Positions 1-9,015 of a DNA stretch of 35,682 nucleotides are shown piece by piece; the first letter of the stretch is position 1; each line of letters opens with the position of its first letter. Under the pieces are notes generated by a model. That model did not search any database and was not told the DNA's origin. It worked only from the letters and a program-made list of their open reading frames with translations. The position numbers and the translations under genes were made by a program. Origin of the DNA: Cymbomonas tetramitiformis (Eukaryota > Chlorophyta > Pyramimonadophyceae > Pyramimonadales > Pyramimonadaceae). The stretch covers positions 1-35,682 of the forward strand of contig LGRX02013674.1 of assembly GCA_001247695.2 (NCBI GenBank). Reading direction: 5' to 3'.

Positions 1-653
1 TGTGCCCGGAGGCACTGCGTGATTGACGGAGTTGAGTCGTCGTAAGGGTATCGTGGGGTTGCACGGTGACAGTGAAATTGGGTTTGCGAATACGAGAAGA
101 ATGAGTACCAGATGTCCGGGGTGTGATAATATGACACTATGACAGTATGACAGTACAGTAGTATGACAGTCATGGTGACACTTGGTCAGAGCATCGGACT
201 ATGGTCGAATTCGGGTTCAGATTGAAGAGACGATGAAAATGAGTATCAGATGTCTGGGGGTTGATGATATGACCCGATGGCGGCATGACAGTATGATAGT
301 ATGACAGTACGACAGTACTGTATGGCCGTCACCGGGATAGTTTGTCAACGAGACATCAGAATCGAAGATGTAGTATTGAATCAGAAATGGAATGAATCGA
401 GATATGATCGGGTCGAAACCGAACGGCGCATCGTGATATGACATCGGGTAGTTGGGTCGATGGACCGAGTTGCCTGAGTTGCAATAAGTAGAGCACTTGA
501 GAAGTGTACGGCCTTCAGAACTCAGATCGTAACGAACGTTGACACCTAACTAATCTGGCCCTGTTCCAGTGATATAATGCAAAAAGAATATTGTACCTTT
601 ACATGTTCAAACAAAAACAACTTCTGAGTATATTAGTCTAGTGCCTCGGCACA
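1..653 (+). repeat. LTR-like 3' part of a degenerate retroelement
   Basis: No convincing gene is seen here. The stretch ends in GGCACA, followed after two bases by TGGTATCAG, the usual arrangement of an LTR end, a 2-nt spacer and a primer-binding site. It also holds CAGTACAGTA-type repeats like those in the LTRs near 29.7, 32.8 and 33.3 kb, including a 7-bp hairpin (ACAGTAC / GTACTGT) near 320-340. The 5' end of such an LTR would lie outside the window and no partner LTR is visible. The call is inferred from layout and motifs, not from a repeat pair. Confidence 0.35.
94..335. repeat. diverged tandem duplication with ATGACAGT microsatellite
   Basis: Two copies of a unit of roughly 140 bp start at about 94 (GAAGAATGAGTACCAGATG) and 234 (GAAAATGAGTATCAGATG). 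Each is followed by a GATATGAC or AATATGAC segment and a run of ATGACAGT-like repeats. The copies have diverged by substitutions and small indels, so this is an old duplication. Its place inside the proposed LTR resembles the repeat-rich hairpin region of the other LTRs in this window. Confidence 0.6.
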
Positions 654-655
654 AT

Positions 656-668
656 TGGTATCAGTGTG
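656..668 (+). promoter_or_regulatory. candidate primer-binding site
   Basis: TGGTATCAGTGTG follows the LTR-like end after two bases. Many LTR retroelements begin their tRNA primer site with TGGTATCAG, complementary to an initiator-Met tRNA 3' end, and the first nine bases match that form. The later bases do not match a standard primer site, so the site may be decayed or coincidental. Confidence 0.35.
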
Positions 669-1236
669 CTGCGAGTTCGCCCCTGCGCAACTCGCCCACG
701 GCCTTTAAAGAACTTCCGCTATAGTACGGGGGGAGGGTTGTACTTCCGGCTACATGCGCGCAATTTTTACATCCGTAAGTACATTTTTTCCGTATACAAC
801 TACCGTCTTCTCTCGGAAATATCTTCAAAACATCATATTCCACTTCCTTAACACTGGGGGCTCAAACTGGCTTTTGGACCCAAGCATGCCTGAGTTTATG
901 TAAAGTTGAAACTCTCGGGGAGGTCCTGACCTATTTTGGACATTATACTTCGATATCCGGGTCTATCATGACCTCACTGCAGCCATGCAAGTAGTTATAG
1001 AGCCTTAAAAGTGGCAAAAACGGCAAAAAAAAAACAGCACTTTTTAGCACTTTTAGCCACTTTCCAGCAACCCTCAAACCCCAGCCCGACAGGTTTCACC
1101 ACCGAAAGCCTGCCCCTAAGACACCATAGTAACCCCTAAAAACTTCCTGCAGCCTTGGCAGAGCCCCTACTGGTCAGTATTCCACCTCAAAAGTGCCCAA
1201 AAGTGCCCAAAAACCACTTTTTACCACCTCGACAAC
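669..1236. other. non-coding leader-like stretch
   Basis: No gene is seen between the primer-site-like motif and the Gln-rich frame. There is a 7-bp inverted repeat (GCGAGTT / AACTCGC) near 679-703. Around 1000-1065 lie A-rich repeats with an inverted AAAGTGGC / GCCACTTT pair, and around 1190-1225 AAAAGTGCCC repeats. If the upstream stretch is an LTR, this is its untranslated leader. Confidence 0.3.
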
Positions 1237-3060
1237 ATGTCACGGCAGACCTCAGAGCCGTATCAAGCGACTACTGGGGTGGAACAACAACCTCTTCCCC
1301 TGCCATACCCCACCTATCCACCTCCCATTAACACCATCTTCCCACCCTCCACTCTTCCACTCTCACAACTCTATCAGCCGCCGGATGGTATCCCCCCTCA
1401 AGCAGTATGGAACGGCGTAAGCTGGGTGTCGCTCCAGACAGCACCCTTTGCTGGGGGAGTGCCCCCAGTACCAAGGGACGGTATCGATATCCCGATATAT
1501 CAATATATCGAAAATATCGTTACTCATCGATAGTTTTTTTAGCGTTATCAAAAAATATCATATCAATCGATATCATATCGGGTACTTACCCATACTGTAT
1601 CATGAGTTTGGGTACTTACTCATATCAATCGATAGTGTTTTGAGTTTTTCCTGTATCGATTTGTCGATATCAGATTTTTCGCGTGTTATCGATATGCGCC
1701 GTCGCTGAATCCCGATATCGTCGCGAAATCAGGCAGATATCGAAAATATCGATAATTTGACCAGGGCAAGGGACGACGCTCATGCGTCATGGATCCCATG
1801 ACTTGGTCGAATTGATGTTGGAATGACTTGTATCCTTAGTCGGAAACGACCAATCATGTGCGTACATAGGTGATCCCAAGATCTATTCGACCATCGGGCA
1901 TCACAATAAAGCCAGAATAAACATCTAAAGCCACAATAAAAATCTCAGCCACAAACTCAGAAACATGATGGGGAACAGAAACATGATGGGGAAGCGCGGA
2001 ACTGGAATCAAGCGCCACAGATGCACTCAGACTTGAGAAAGAGAGTAACTGAGGGGACACTAGAACACTCCATGATGGCTTCAATAAATACCAAATAAAT
2101 GTAATATGTAAGTTATTCCTGTTCAATCTGCTGTGACTAGTTTGCCCTTTACTGTGATCTACTTGCAACCTTTGTTGAGATATCGATATATCGACCTGAT
2201 TTTGGGTTGGTATCGTTATCAAAATCGATTATCGATAGTAGGATTTTTTTAACTATTGATCGATAACAATTTACCTAGTTACTCATATCGATCGATAGCA
2301 ATTTACCGAGTTACTCATATCGGTCGATAATTAAAATTATAAGTTGTTCAGATATCATATATATCGATATCATGTTTACAGTTACTCAAAGTTATCGATG
2401 GCAAAAAAAACCGCCGATACCGTCCCTTGCCCAGTACCCTTCACCCTGGGTGCCCACCACCCAGTCGGCGCTTTCCCCACACCGTTCCGACAACAACAAC
2501 AACAGTATTTCCAGCAGCAGCAATGGCTACAGCAGCAGCAGCAGCAGCAGCAGTTGCAACAGCAGCAGTTACAGCAGCAGCAGCTACAGCAGTAGCAGTT
2601 GCAGCAGCGACAATGGTACCCGCCGCACCCACAGCAAGTACTGCATCAACCACCGCTGCAACAGACCGCTGACGCCGGCACTGCCTCTCTCTCTAACCCT
2701 GTTGAAAGCACTCACGTTCTGACAACAGAGGCCAGACGAAGGTTGGCGGCATCGACGCCCATTGAAGCTCGTCGCTTCCTTGAACCTGAGACCTTGGATT
2801 CTGGCACGGGCAGCAGCATCGCTAGCCGTGGGGCCGGGGGCAGCCGCGCAACCCGCACTCGGGCTGACCGCAGACGCAGATTCCCTCACGGATCCGGCTC
2901 GGACTCGGACGTGAGCAGCCGAAAAGTGCGCCCTCGCCAAGGAGTGACCCAGGCAGCACGATCGAACATTAAATTTCATATATTAGCGACACGAATGTCT
3001 CTCACTCATCAAACAACAACAAACCCGCGATCGCCGATGAATTCAAACTGCAACCGCTGA
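1237..3060 (+). pseudogene. Gln-rich protein of unknown function, broken by a hAT-type insertion
   Basis: The frame opens at ATG 1237 with a Pro/Gln-rich segment and is cut at 1471 by a 958-bp element. Removing that element and one duplication copy keeps the same frame from 2438, entering poly-Gln (CAG/CAA) tracts at about 2490-2610, then an Arg/Ser-rich tail ending at 3060. One CAG in the tract has become TAG (2593-2595), so it is broken even without the insertion. The intact product would be about 285 residues. No known domain is recognised. The last 30 or so codons are compositionally different, so the original end may have been lost at the junction with the virus-like DNA near 2960. It could be a Gag remnant of the LTR element proposed upstream or a host gene fragment. 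Confidence 0.5.
1472..2429. mobile_element. non-autonomous hAT-type element, 958 bp
   Basis: The ends are perfect 15-bp inverted repeats, CAAGGGACGGTATCG, flanked by an exact 8-bp duplication CCCAGTAC at 1464-1471 and 2430-2437. An 8-bp duplication with CA-starting ends is the hAT signature. The inside is AT-rich with many ATCGATA and TTACTCATATCGATCGATA repeats clustered toward both ends (1480-1710 and 2180-2400), as expected of subterminal transposase-binding repeats. No transposase is coded, so mobilisation would need one from elsewhere. It sits inside the Gln-rich frame and its exact excision restores that frame. Confidence 0.88.
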
Positions 3061-4037
3061 ACACTCAACACTCATCTTCTCAACACTCGACATCCACACT
3101 CGACAGTCCACGAAACCGTGAAATCCGACGATCGATTTGATCGTAGGCTCGTTTGTCGACCGACAAAGACCGCGACGATGGCGGACGCCGCCCCATCGCC
3201 CGACGACGTCGACGACGCGCGAAATGATCGCGACTCTCCCGCCGCGGTCGTCGAGTTCGACGATTTCCACAAAGAATTTTCCTCGAAAACCAAGAAGCGC
3301 GACTTCACTTGGCATGTCAAACCCACCTCCTCGGCGGCGTCGCCCGATGACGAACTGCAAATGGCATTCTTCCGATCCGCGGACAACCTCAAGAAATACG
3401 CGAAACGACATCATCACGAGTTATGTCTCGCCTACGACTTTGACGCGTTCACGGACAAGACGACCGGTAAAGAAGTTTCCGGAGGGTCAAAACTGTGGAC
3501 CTCTATTCGCGATCACGCGACGTTCGCGCGTATGGCCTTATTGTGCGACTTCAAAGACAAGAAGATCGATCGATGGTACGAAATCTTACGCGACGAAAAG
3601 CATTCCGTGCGGTTCGTGGTCGACATCGACTTCGACTTCGCCATGGAGGTCAAGGAGAAGGTGGCACTTTTACGAACTTACATCGATTCCGCGAAGATCG
3701 TGCTGAAAGAGAGGTGCCCCGCCGTCAAGCGATCGCGCATTCTCGACGACAAAGACGACACCGAGTTTCGAAAACTAATGGCTACTACCCAAATTCATGG
3801 TCCTACCACAAGGACCAATGGGCAATTGCGGTTTCGATCACTAAATCGACTATTTGAGGCACAGGCAACATTTGCACATGATATTTATTAGTTAAATGAA
3901 TTTTATTTCTTATAGCGGCGGTCCCCATGAGACTTTAGGTGTGTGGTTGAACGACACGCTTTAGGGGCGTAATTTCACCAAAAGCTTGAAGAAAATGGTG
4001 GTCCTACCACAAGGACCACCGTTATTTTGAGTATTAG

Positions 4038-5124
4038 TGTCCATTACCCCCCGGTACACAACGATGTACCCAAGGCTCTTAGGTACATCGATATGTACCC
4101 AAGCTTTTCTTCATATTTAAGGGATGAGAATATTCGCATTTGGGCTGGGAACGACATATATGGACCCCGACTCGGTGGTCAACCCGCTGATACAGTATGC
4201 GACATGGGTCTCGAGGATTGGCCAATATGTCGCTATAAGCGCCACAATACGCCCTAAGTGCCAACTTTTCAAAAAAAACATTTGTTTTTTAAACAATTTC
4301 CCCTCTTCGTTTCCAAGCTGTTTTCAAAGTGCATTTGGCAGTCTCCTTCGCGTCTGAAGTACATATTTTATTATATTCTAGGCATACTACCGATACCTTT
4401 GACCAGTTTTGGCAGGAGCGACCCCCCCCATTTCGTCCCTGCCCTGCCCGTCTATCCGAAGTTCATATTGACCTCGCGGGTTTCACGCCATGCCACAGTC
4501 GACAGCTCGCAAAAGAAGTGGGCGCCTTGCTCGCGGGTTTACCTTGCTCGTGGCGTAATACATGCAAATAATTCGATCGAACGTATTTAAAAAGGTTGCA
4601 AAAGCACGAAGATACACACCCTGTGCACTCGGATATATCTCGAATGACGTGTAGTAAGAAACCCTATGAAAATCACTGCGAGCATCAATATTTATGACAT
4701 GCGATCCTGATATAGGCATACGCTCACATGAGAGTAGGCAATACATTTGAAAGTTGTGGTGTCTACCATTCATAATATATCGACTTCGATGTATACTTAA
4801 ACTATGAAACACGGTAGTTTGGTCGAGATCGGCCATCGCAGGGTCCATACAGGTCAGCAAAGTCGATGTACCCAAGCGATGTACCCAAGATTTTGGCCTC
4901 TCGAAAAACACAATAAATCTGAAAAAGGGCGTCCCGAAAGGCTCCACCTAACCATGATAATCACCCAAAATGCCTAAAGTGAGTGTTTGGGTACCTCAAG
5001 GGAGGTCTTATGGACAACATATTTTAGTAATATGGTCACCGGATCCGTATCGAGCACCCACATCACGTGTGTGCGTAGGTGACCTTGGGTACATCGATGT
5101 GTACCCAAGAAAGGGTAATGGACA
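4038..5124. mobile_element. nested DNA element with TTAG duplication, 1087 bp
   Basis: The ends are perfect 12-bp inverted repeats, TGTCCATTACCC, flanked by TTAG at 4034-4037 and 5125-5128. Inside both ends lie matching copies of GATGTACCCAAG and its complement (4063-4106 and 5090-5110), and a tandem pair occurs near 4863-4890, so these look like binding repeats. A 154-codon minus-strand frame (4947-4483) has no recognisable domain and I do not call it a gene. The 4-bp duplication does not identify the superfamily. Confidence 0.8.
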
Positions 5125-5899
5125 TTAGGAGTCACATGGGGGGCTCACGGTGATGCGCATGGTTATACATCTTGAGTTTATGACCAAATAAAATAACTGA
5201 ATCGGTTACTTCGCACCCTCATCGTCATTTCCGCTCTATTTCAGCATGGCGCATGTTCAACACAATGCAAATTACGATTTTAGTGAATTTCGGACTTTAG
5301 AAATTGGCATTCATCCATTCTAAAATGTACACGCCAGTCGAAAAATAAGATATTTGGATGATGTTAGACTTTCAGAAATTCGCAATACATATATACTTGA
5401 AAATTTAATGTGCCGCACACACCAACCTTGCGATATATGCCCTCTAGCAAGCAATTATGATGGCTGGGAAGGCTGGCTGGTCAGCTCGCGTGACCGCTGT
5501 TTTAGGGGGGGAACCAACGAGCCAATACAGTATATTAGAGGGGAAGCCAACGAGCCAACGAGCCAATATATGCATTCCAACCGGGCCTACCGCCCAAATA
5601 TGATTGGGACATATGTATAGGCTCAATTTGATGGTATCCGCGCAGGTGTAGTGTTGATATATGATTGGTAAAAAATCATTGAAGACGAGTCACTAATTTG
5701 CCACATTTTGAATGTTCCAAAAAATCCGTTTTGAACAATTTGAGTGTAGAGGTTTGAAATGCGTTCGTCATGGATATATGGGATGGATATAGGTCAAACC
5801 AGCGTTCAAATAAATTAATATAGGACCTATATATACCACCTTTCATTGGTTAGACACCACAAATCACGGGAGATGGCCAATTAAATTATCGGAACAATG

Positions 5900-5946
5900 G
5901 TCCTCGTGGTAGGACCAAATCGTCGATTTGGTCCTACCACAAGGAC
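5900..5946. repeat. long palindrome near the right end of the TA-flanked element
   Basis: Two 23-base arms (5900-5922 and 5924-5946) are reverse complements with one mismatch and a single-base centre. The arms contain the same GGTCCTACCAC...AGGACC module seen near the left end at 3801 and 4003. It could extrude a cruciform or form an RNA hairpin, and probably serves the element's ends. Confidence 0.85.
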
Positions 5947-6339
5947 TGCGGGGCAGTAGCCACTATGGCGCATCACGGACGCGTCCAAGGGCGAGAAAAC
6001 CAGCTTTCATCTCGTGCTCACCGGTCTCGGCCACCTGTCGAATCATAACGTGGAAGCCAAGAAGCTCAACGGCGCGATCGAAAAAGTGTTCGTGGCGTCC
6101 TGCAACTTTATACAGTTCGAGAAGTACTGCAAGCGAAATTCGGAGGGTGCGCTGCAGACCTTTTTAGACGCCAATATATACAGCCACTGGCGCTCCATGC
6201 GTTTGCCGCTCATGGTCAAAGCCAGACTCGATCCCGAGAAGGAGCGGCCATTCTATCCCGTGGAGGTGGACTTCGAGCTCAACACCATCACAAAAATTCC
6301 GCACGCGTACGAGGATGGTTTCGCCGACACGTTCCCCGA

Positions 6340-6997
6340 CTACATGGCGTCTTTCGTCACCCCGGATGAGATGAAAGCGTCCATAACACCAGAAAACTCG
6401 ACGAGCTTTTGCGCATGACGCTTCACGTATATATCGACAAAACTGGTGTAGAGCATGTCATCCTTTTCGAAAAGTTCGCTAAGGTATTCTAGTTCGTGAA
6501 CATCCAAACCATCGTCGTCGTGTTCTGTTTTTTTGTTTTTTGATGCTCTCGATAAGTTTGCCGCGGAGCTCGCTGTTTTTACTCAAGAGTTTGCAATAAT
6601 GGACAGCCAAACCCACGTTTTCACTTATTCGATCCTCTTTGTTTTTTCCCCAGAGTAATTCTATCACCGCTCCAATACGATCGTCGTCGTTATTTTGTAA
6701 GAGGCTAGCGATTTCCTCGACGGAGGAAACAAACTTCAATTCGGATGCAGTTTTCAAATAAGCGTCGACGAGTTCGCCGCGACGCTTGTCGTCCTTGGTC
6801 AAGAGCGAGCATACAGTCTCCAACGTACCCACGTTCGTAAGCTCGTCATACTCTTCGAATTCGGGCTCCCAATAATCGTAAGCAGTATCGAACCATTCGC
6901 TATTTTTTGGTGGTGCAACCCGTGCGGATATTTTGTGGATATTCTGCAAATTCGGAACACTCATCGCTTTTCGAATTCCGTTCACAATCCGTGTCAT
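6340..6997 (-). pseudogene. helical protein of unknown function, frameshifted
   Basis: The frame starts at ATG 6997 and runs 172 codons to a stop at 6479. Within the A-rich run at about 6522-6545 (minus-strand AAAAAACAAAAAAACAG), a change of frame continues a similar acidic, helical sequence (HDDDGLDVHELEYLSELF and onward) to a TAG at 6340-6342, giving about 217 residues. The sequence is rich in Glu, Asp, Lys and Leu, with no signal peptide or membrane segment. I do not recognise the family. Its 3' end overlaps the opposite-strand primase tail by about 78 bp, so the two ends were either naturally convergent or joined by rearrangement. The homopolymer shift could also be a sequencing error. 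Confidence 0.5.
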
Positions 6998-7639
6998 CTC
7001 TGTCGGCAGGTCGTGCTCTGAAATATTGACACGCTCCTTTACTCAACGGCGCTTGTTGGAAGGTTGCATTTTGGGACGCAACGAGTAAATTGTATCCTAC
7101 GAATATACACAATACAGGAGTAATGGATTATGCAGACAGCGACGTTTTCACGAAATCAAATCCAAATATTTTGCAGGTACCAGAGTGTGAGTTGCCTATG
7201 AGCGATTCACCTGCAGACTTAAAAGGATTCCGTAACAAATATACTACAGGGTAGCCGCGCGGTCAGCGGACACCGAGATCTTCAGATACGGATTGGCCTT
7301 ACGGATGTTCCTATTTCGCCTATCTGGGTGGTTTTACCGAGGTCATCCACAACCCAGACTCTAGGTGATGTTTTGTGAAAAGCAGACTCGACCACCGGAT
7401 CTAACGGTTCAGGACGATATATGTTTACAGACCGTCAGATCGAACTGAACCCCCACCCTCCCCTTCGCTTTTTCGATTCTGTAATACCATCGAGATGTAT
7501 CTACGTATTTAACGTCCTTAAGAATGTGAGGTATAAGAGATGTCAACGCACTGACCAAGATTCGACGGCTCGGGGGCCAACCGCAAAAAGAACCGTCGGA
7601 TCGGTTTTTTTGAGATCGTTGTAACACACCGAGTTTGAC
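6998..7639. other. virus-like stretch without a supported gene
   Basis: Only short frames are present and none has a recognisable domain. Codon-like TCG/ACG-rich sequence similar to the neighbouring broken genes suggests decayed viral coding or intergenic DNA. Confidence 0.4.
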
Positions 7640-7888
7640 AACCCGAACCTTTTTTTCTTCGTTGTCGACTTCAAAAGTAGAGTGGTCGTCCGTTTTATGT
7701 GGTTGTGCGACTCGCAGAAAGGACGTTTGTTGGTACTTTCCCCAACGGACGTCACATTTGCGGACAGAAAGCGTTCACTTCGTACAACACGGGTGGATCT
7801 CGGGTGTGCGTCCGAGGGAATTCTCGCGAAACGAATATGGAACGAGGTTTACTTATTATTATTGTATTACTACCTTCGGTGACACGAG
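7640..7888 (+). pseudogene. duplicated block, copy 1: remnant of a short unknown gene
   Basis: This block is similar to 24576-24794 over its whole length, from AACCCGAACCTTTTT to the TTCGG(T/C)GAC(A/G)CGAG segment. Here about 80 codons are open (starting FFFVVDFKS..VVVRF and including QKGRLLVLS) until TGA near 7882, but the upstream side is closed by a stop and has no start codon. The second copy is shifted by one base in its T-run. The two lie on either side of the large retroelement, within virus-like DNA. Function is unknown. Confidence 0.45.
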
Positions 7889-7936
7889 TTGGTAACTATT
7901 TGCTGGAGATCTATCCATATCGAGATCGCACAAACA

Positions 7937-8096
7937 TGTCGCGAACTTATGCACGAAGCGTCCACACAAAGCATAACTCTCTAGCCCTACTACTAAACAG
8001 TCTTACTTATTGTCAGCGCTCCCATAACACTAGCTCGGCTTTGTATATGTTTCCTGATATGACTGCACAGTTGGCTTGCTACTGTAACTATACAAA
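7937..8096 (-). repeat. terminal repeat A (outer copy)
   Basis: This 160-bp segment matches 8757-8916 with about 8 substitutions and no gaps. It begins with TGTCGCGAAC, the element's left end, and runs directly into B. On the coding strand it is the last part of the element. Confidence 0.85.
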
Positions 8097-8754
8097 GTCC
8101 ACAAATGCATATCCAAGCAAGTCCACAAATGTATATCTTTACAAGCAGAAGAATACTGTATCTCACAAATTATCTCATAACACTGCTGTTTTTGCGGTCT
8201 TAAGCGAGTCCTGGCTATTTTCGGAATCACTGTTACGAAGGCAAAACAAAAATGAGCGCAGGGTAGAAGTCTTCCAAAAATCTCTACGGCCCGTAAACTA
8301 TATTTCCGCTGGCCCGCTTTCGGCCAAAACGGTCAAGGAAGAACAATGCCCGCCGCAGGCGCGAAATTTTGAAATTAAGTATGGGGGTTTGATAAAAAGT
8401 GGCATAAAATGCCTATATTTTTGGCCGAAGTTTGGCCGGCTCATATTTTTGTGCGGCCCGGGGGCGAAAGCCCCTTCGGCCCGGTTTCGGCCCGGAGCGA
8501 GCTTCTGCGGCCCCGGGCCGGCCCGCCACGGTAAGACTTCTACCCTGAATGAGCGTCTGTCCCACCCTGCTACGCCGCCCTGCATATTCTCGCTATCTCC
8601 AAACAAGTGTAACACCCATCCGTATTTCCGTATCTCGTCACTGTCATAACTCCTCGCGCGTATCGTACTGCGCGTGTCATACGTTCGTCACAGAGACTGC
8701 TTCAGCAAGTGTCACAACCCGGCTGAGGTACACGATAAGCCGTGGTTTGTGACA
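8097..8754 (-). repeat. terminal repeat B (left copy, containing a hAT-type insert)
   Basis: Without the inserted element and one duplication copy, positions 8118-8754 match 23372-23711 with one visible difference in about 340 bp. The first 21 bases (8097-8117) are a partial extra copy of the AAGTCCACAAATG segment. The outer end carries an imperfect hairpin: TGTCACAACCCGGC (8710-8723) against GCCGTGGTTTGTGACA (8739-8754). Confidence 0.88.
8259..8547. mobile_element. 289-bp hAT-type MITE inserted in repeat B
   Basis: The ends are perfect 15-bp inverted repeats, CAGGGTAGAAGTCTT, flanked by an 8-bp duplication AATGAGCG at 8251-8258 and 8548-8555. The other copy of B keeps the empty site (AATGAGCG once, near 23504-23511), which proves the insertion and its boundaries. 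The inside is GC-rich with repeated GGCCCG motifs and codes for nothing recognisable. It differs in end sequence from the hAT-type element at 1472-2429, so two families are present. Confidence 0.95.
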
Positions 8755-8756
8755 GC

Positions 8757-8916
8757 TGTCGCGAACTTATGCACGAAGCGTCCACACAAAGCACAACTCT
8801 CTAGCCCTACTACTAGACAGTCTTACTTATTGTCAGCGCCTCCACAACACTAGCTCGGCTTTGCATATGTTTCCTTATATGACTGCACAGTTAGCTTGCT
8901 ACTGTAACTATACAAA
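8757..8916 (-). repeat. terminal repeat A' (inner copy)
   Basis: This 160-bp direct copy of 7937-8096 is separated from B by two bases (GC). The junction reads GACA-GC-TGTC, as when two element ends are joined in a circle junction. A' stops being similar to A at 8916, exactly where A runs into B. Confidence 0.85.
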
Positions 8917-8933
8917 ATCTCAAAATTTTTGAT

Positions 8934-8951
8934 ATCTCTTTATCTCTTCTC
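8934..8951 (-). promoter_or_regulatory. candidate polypurine tract
   Basis: On the coding strand this reads GAGAAGAGATAAAGAGAT, nearly all purines. It lies between the end of the second coding frame (9016) and repeat A' (8916), where an LTR retroelement primes its plus-strand DNA. It is separated from A' by about 17 bases, so the exact repeat start is uncertain. Confidence 0.5.
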
Positions 8952-9015
8952 ACAACTTATGCAAGCTCTTTTTCTCAACATCCCCCATCTGTAGCTGCCA
9001 CTGGTAGCACAGACA

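Larger units (their letters stand above)
3778..5963. mobile_element. TA-flanked DNA element inside the primase gene, 2186 bp with nested insert
   Basis: The ends are 13-bp inverted repeats, ATGGCTACTACCC on the left and GTGGCTACTGCCC on the complementary right end (11 of 13 match), flanked by TA at 3776-3777 and 5964-5965. Taking out the element with one TA rejoins the primase frame exactly. GGTCCT-ACCACA-AGGACC hairpins recur near 3801, 4003 and 5931. A second element (4038-5124) sits inside, so the outer one was about 1.1 kb. No transposase is recognised. TA duplication suggests the Tc1/mariner or a related group, but the ends alone do not settle the family. Confidence 0.82.
3178..6418 (+). 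pseudogene. virus-type DNA primase (AEP/PrimPol-like), split by a transposon and truncated
   Basis: The 5' part (3178-3777) starts at ATG 3178 and ends at the duplicated TA. The 3' part resumes in frame at 5966 and stops at 6418. The 5' part carries FVVDIDF (Asp codons 3622 and 3628), the metal-binding DxD of archaeo-eukaryotic primases. The 3' part carries SFHLV (His codon 6008), fitting the second motif SxH, and DANIYSHWRSMRLP (Asp codon 6167), fitting the third motif with its basic RxxR stretch. The layout resembles PrimPol, herpesvirus and giant-virus primases. It would act in priming viral DNA replication. About 350 codons remain. No zinc-binding or helicase part follows; the frame runs into an overlapping minus-strand gene near 6340, suggesting 3' truncation. 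It cannot be expressed as one protein unless the insert is removed. Confidence 0.72.

Noticed and set aside
640..705. tRNA-like A box and B box after GCCTCGGCACAATTGG
   Set aside because: The two boxes are too close, no anticodon arm fits, and the arms do not pair into a cloverleaf. A retroelement primer-site reading fits better.
2490..2610. TAG in a Gln tract as a sign of a UAR-Gln genetic code
   Set aside because: The large retroelement frames stay open for thousands of codons with ordinary Gln codons and end in TAA/TGA. A single CAG-to-TAG mutation explains it.
2441..2653. Ala/Val-rich minus-strand frame
   Set aside because: It is the complement of the CAG repeat, open only because of the repeat.
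4483..4947. 154-codon minus-strand frame in the nested DNA element
   Set aside because: No transposase motif, no compositional sign of coding, and it lies between repeat-rich ends.
3778..5963. Insert in the primase gene as a spliced intron
   Set aside because: Boundaries are inverted repeats with TA duplication rather than GT/AG, and a second transposon is nested inside.
8549..8752. 67-codon plus-strand frame, repeated at 23506-23709
   Set aside because: It lies wholly in repeat B/B', so its conservation follows from repeat identity. No domain is seen.
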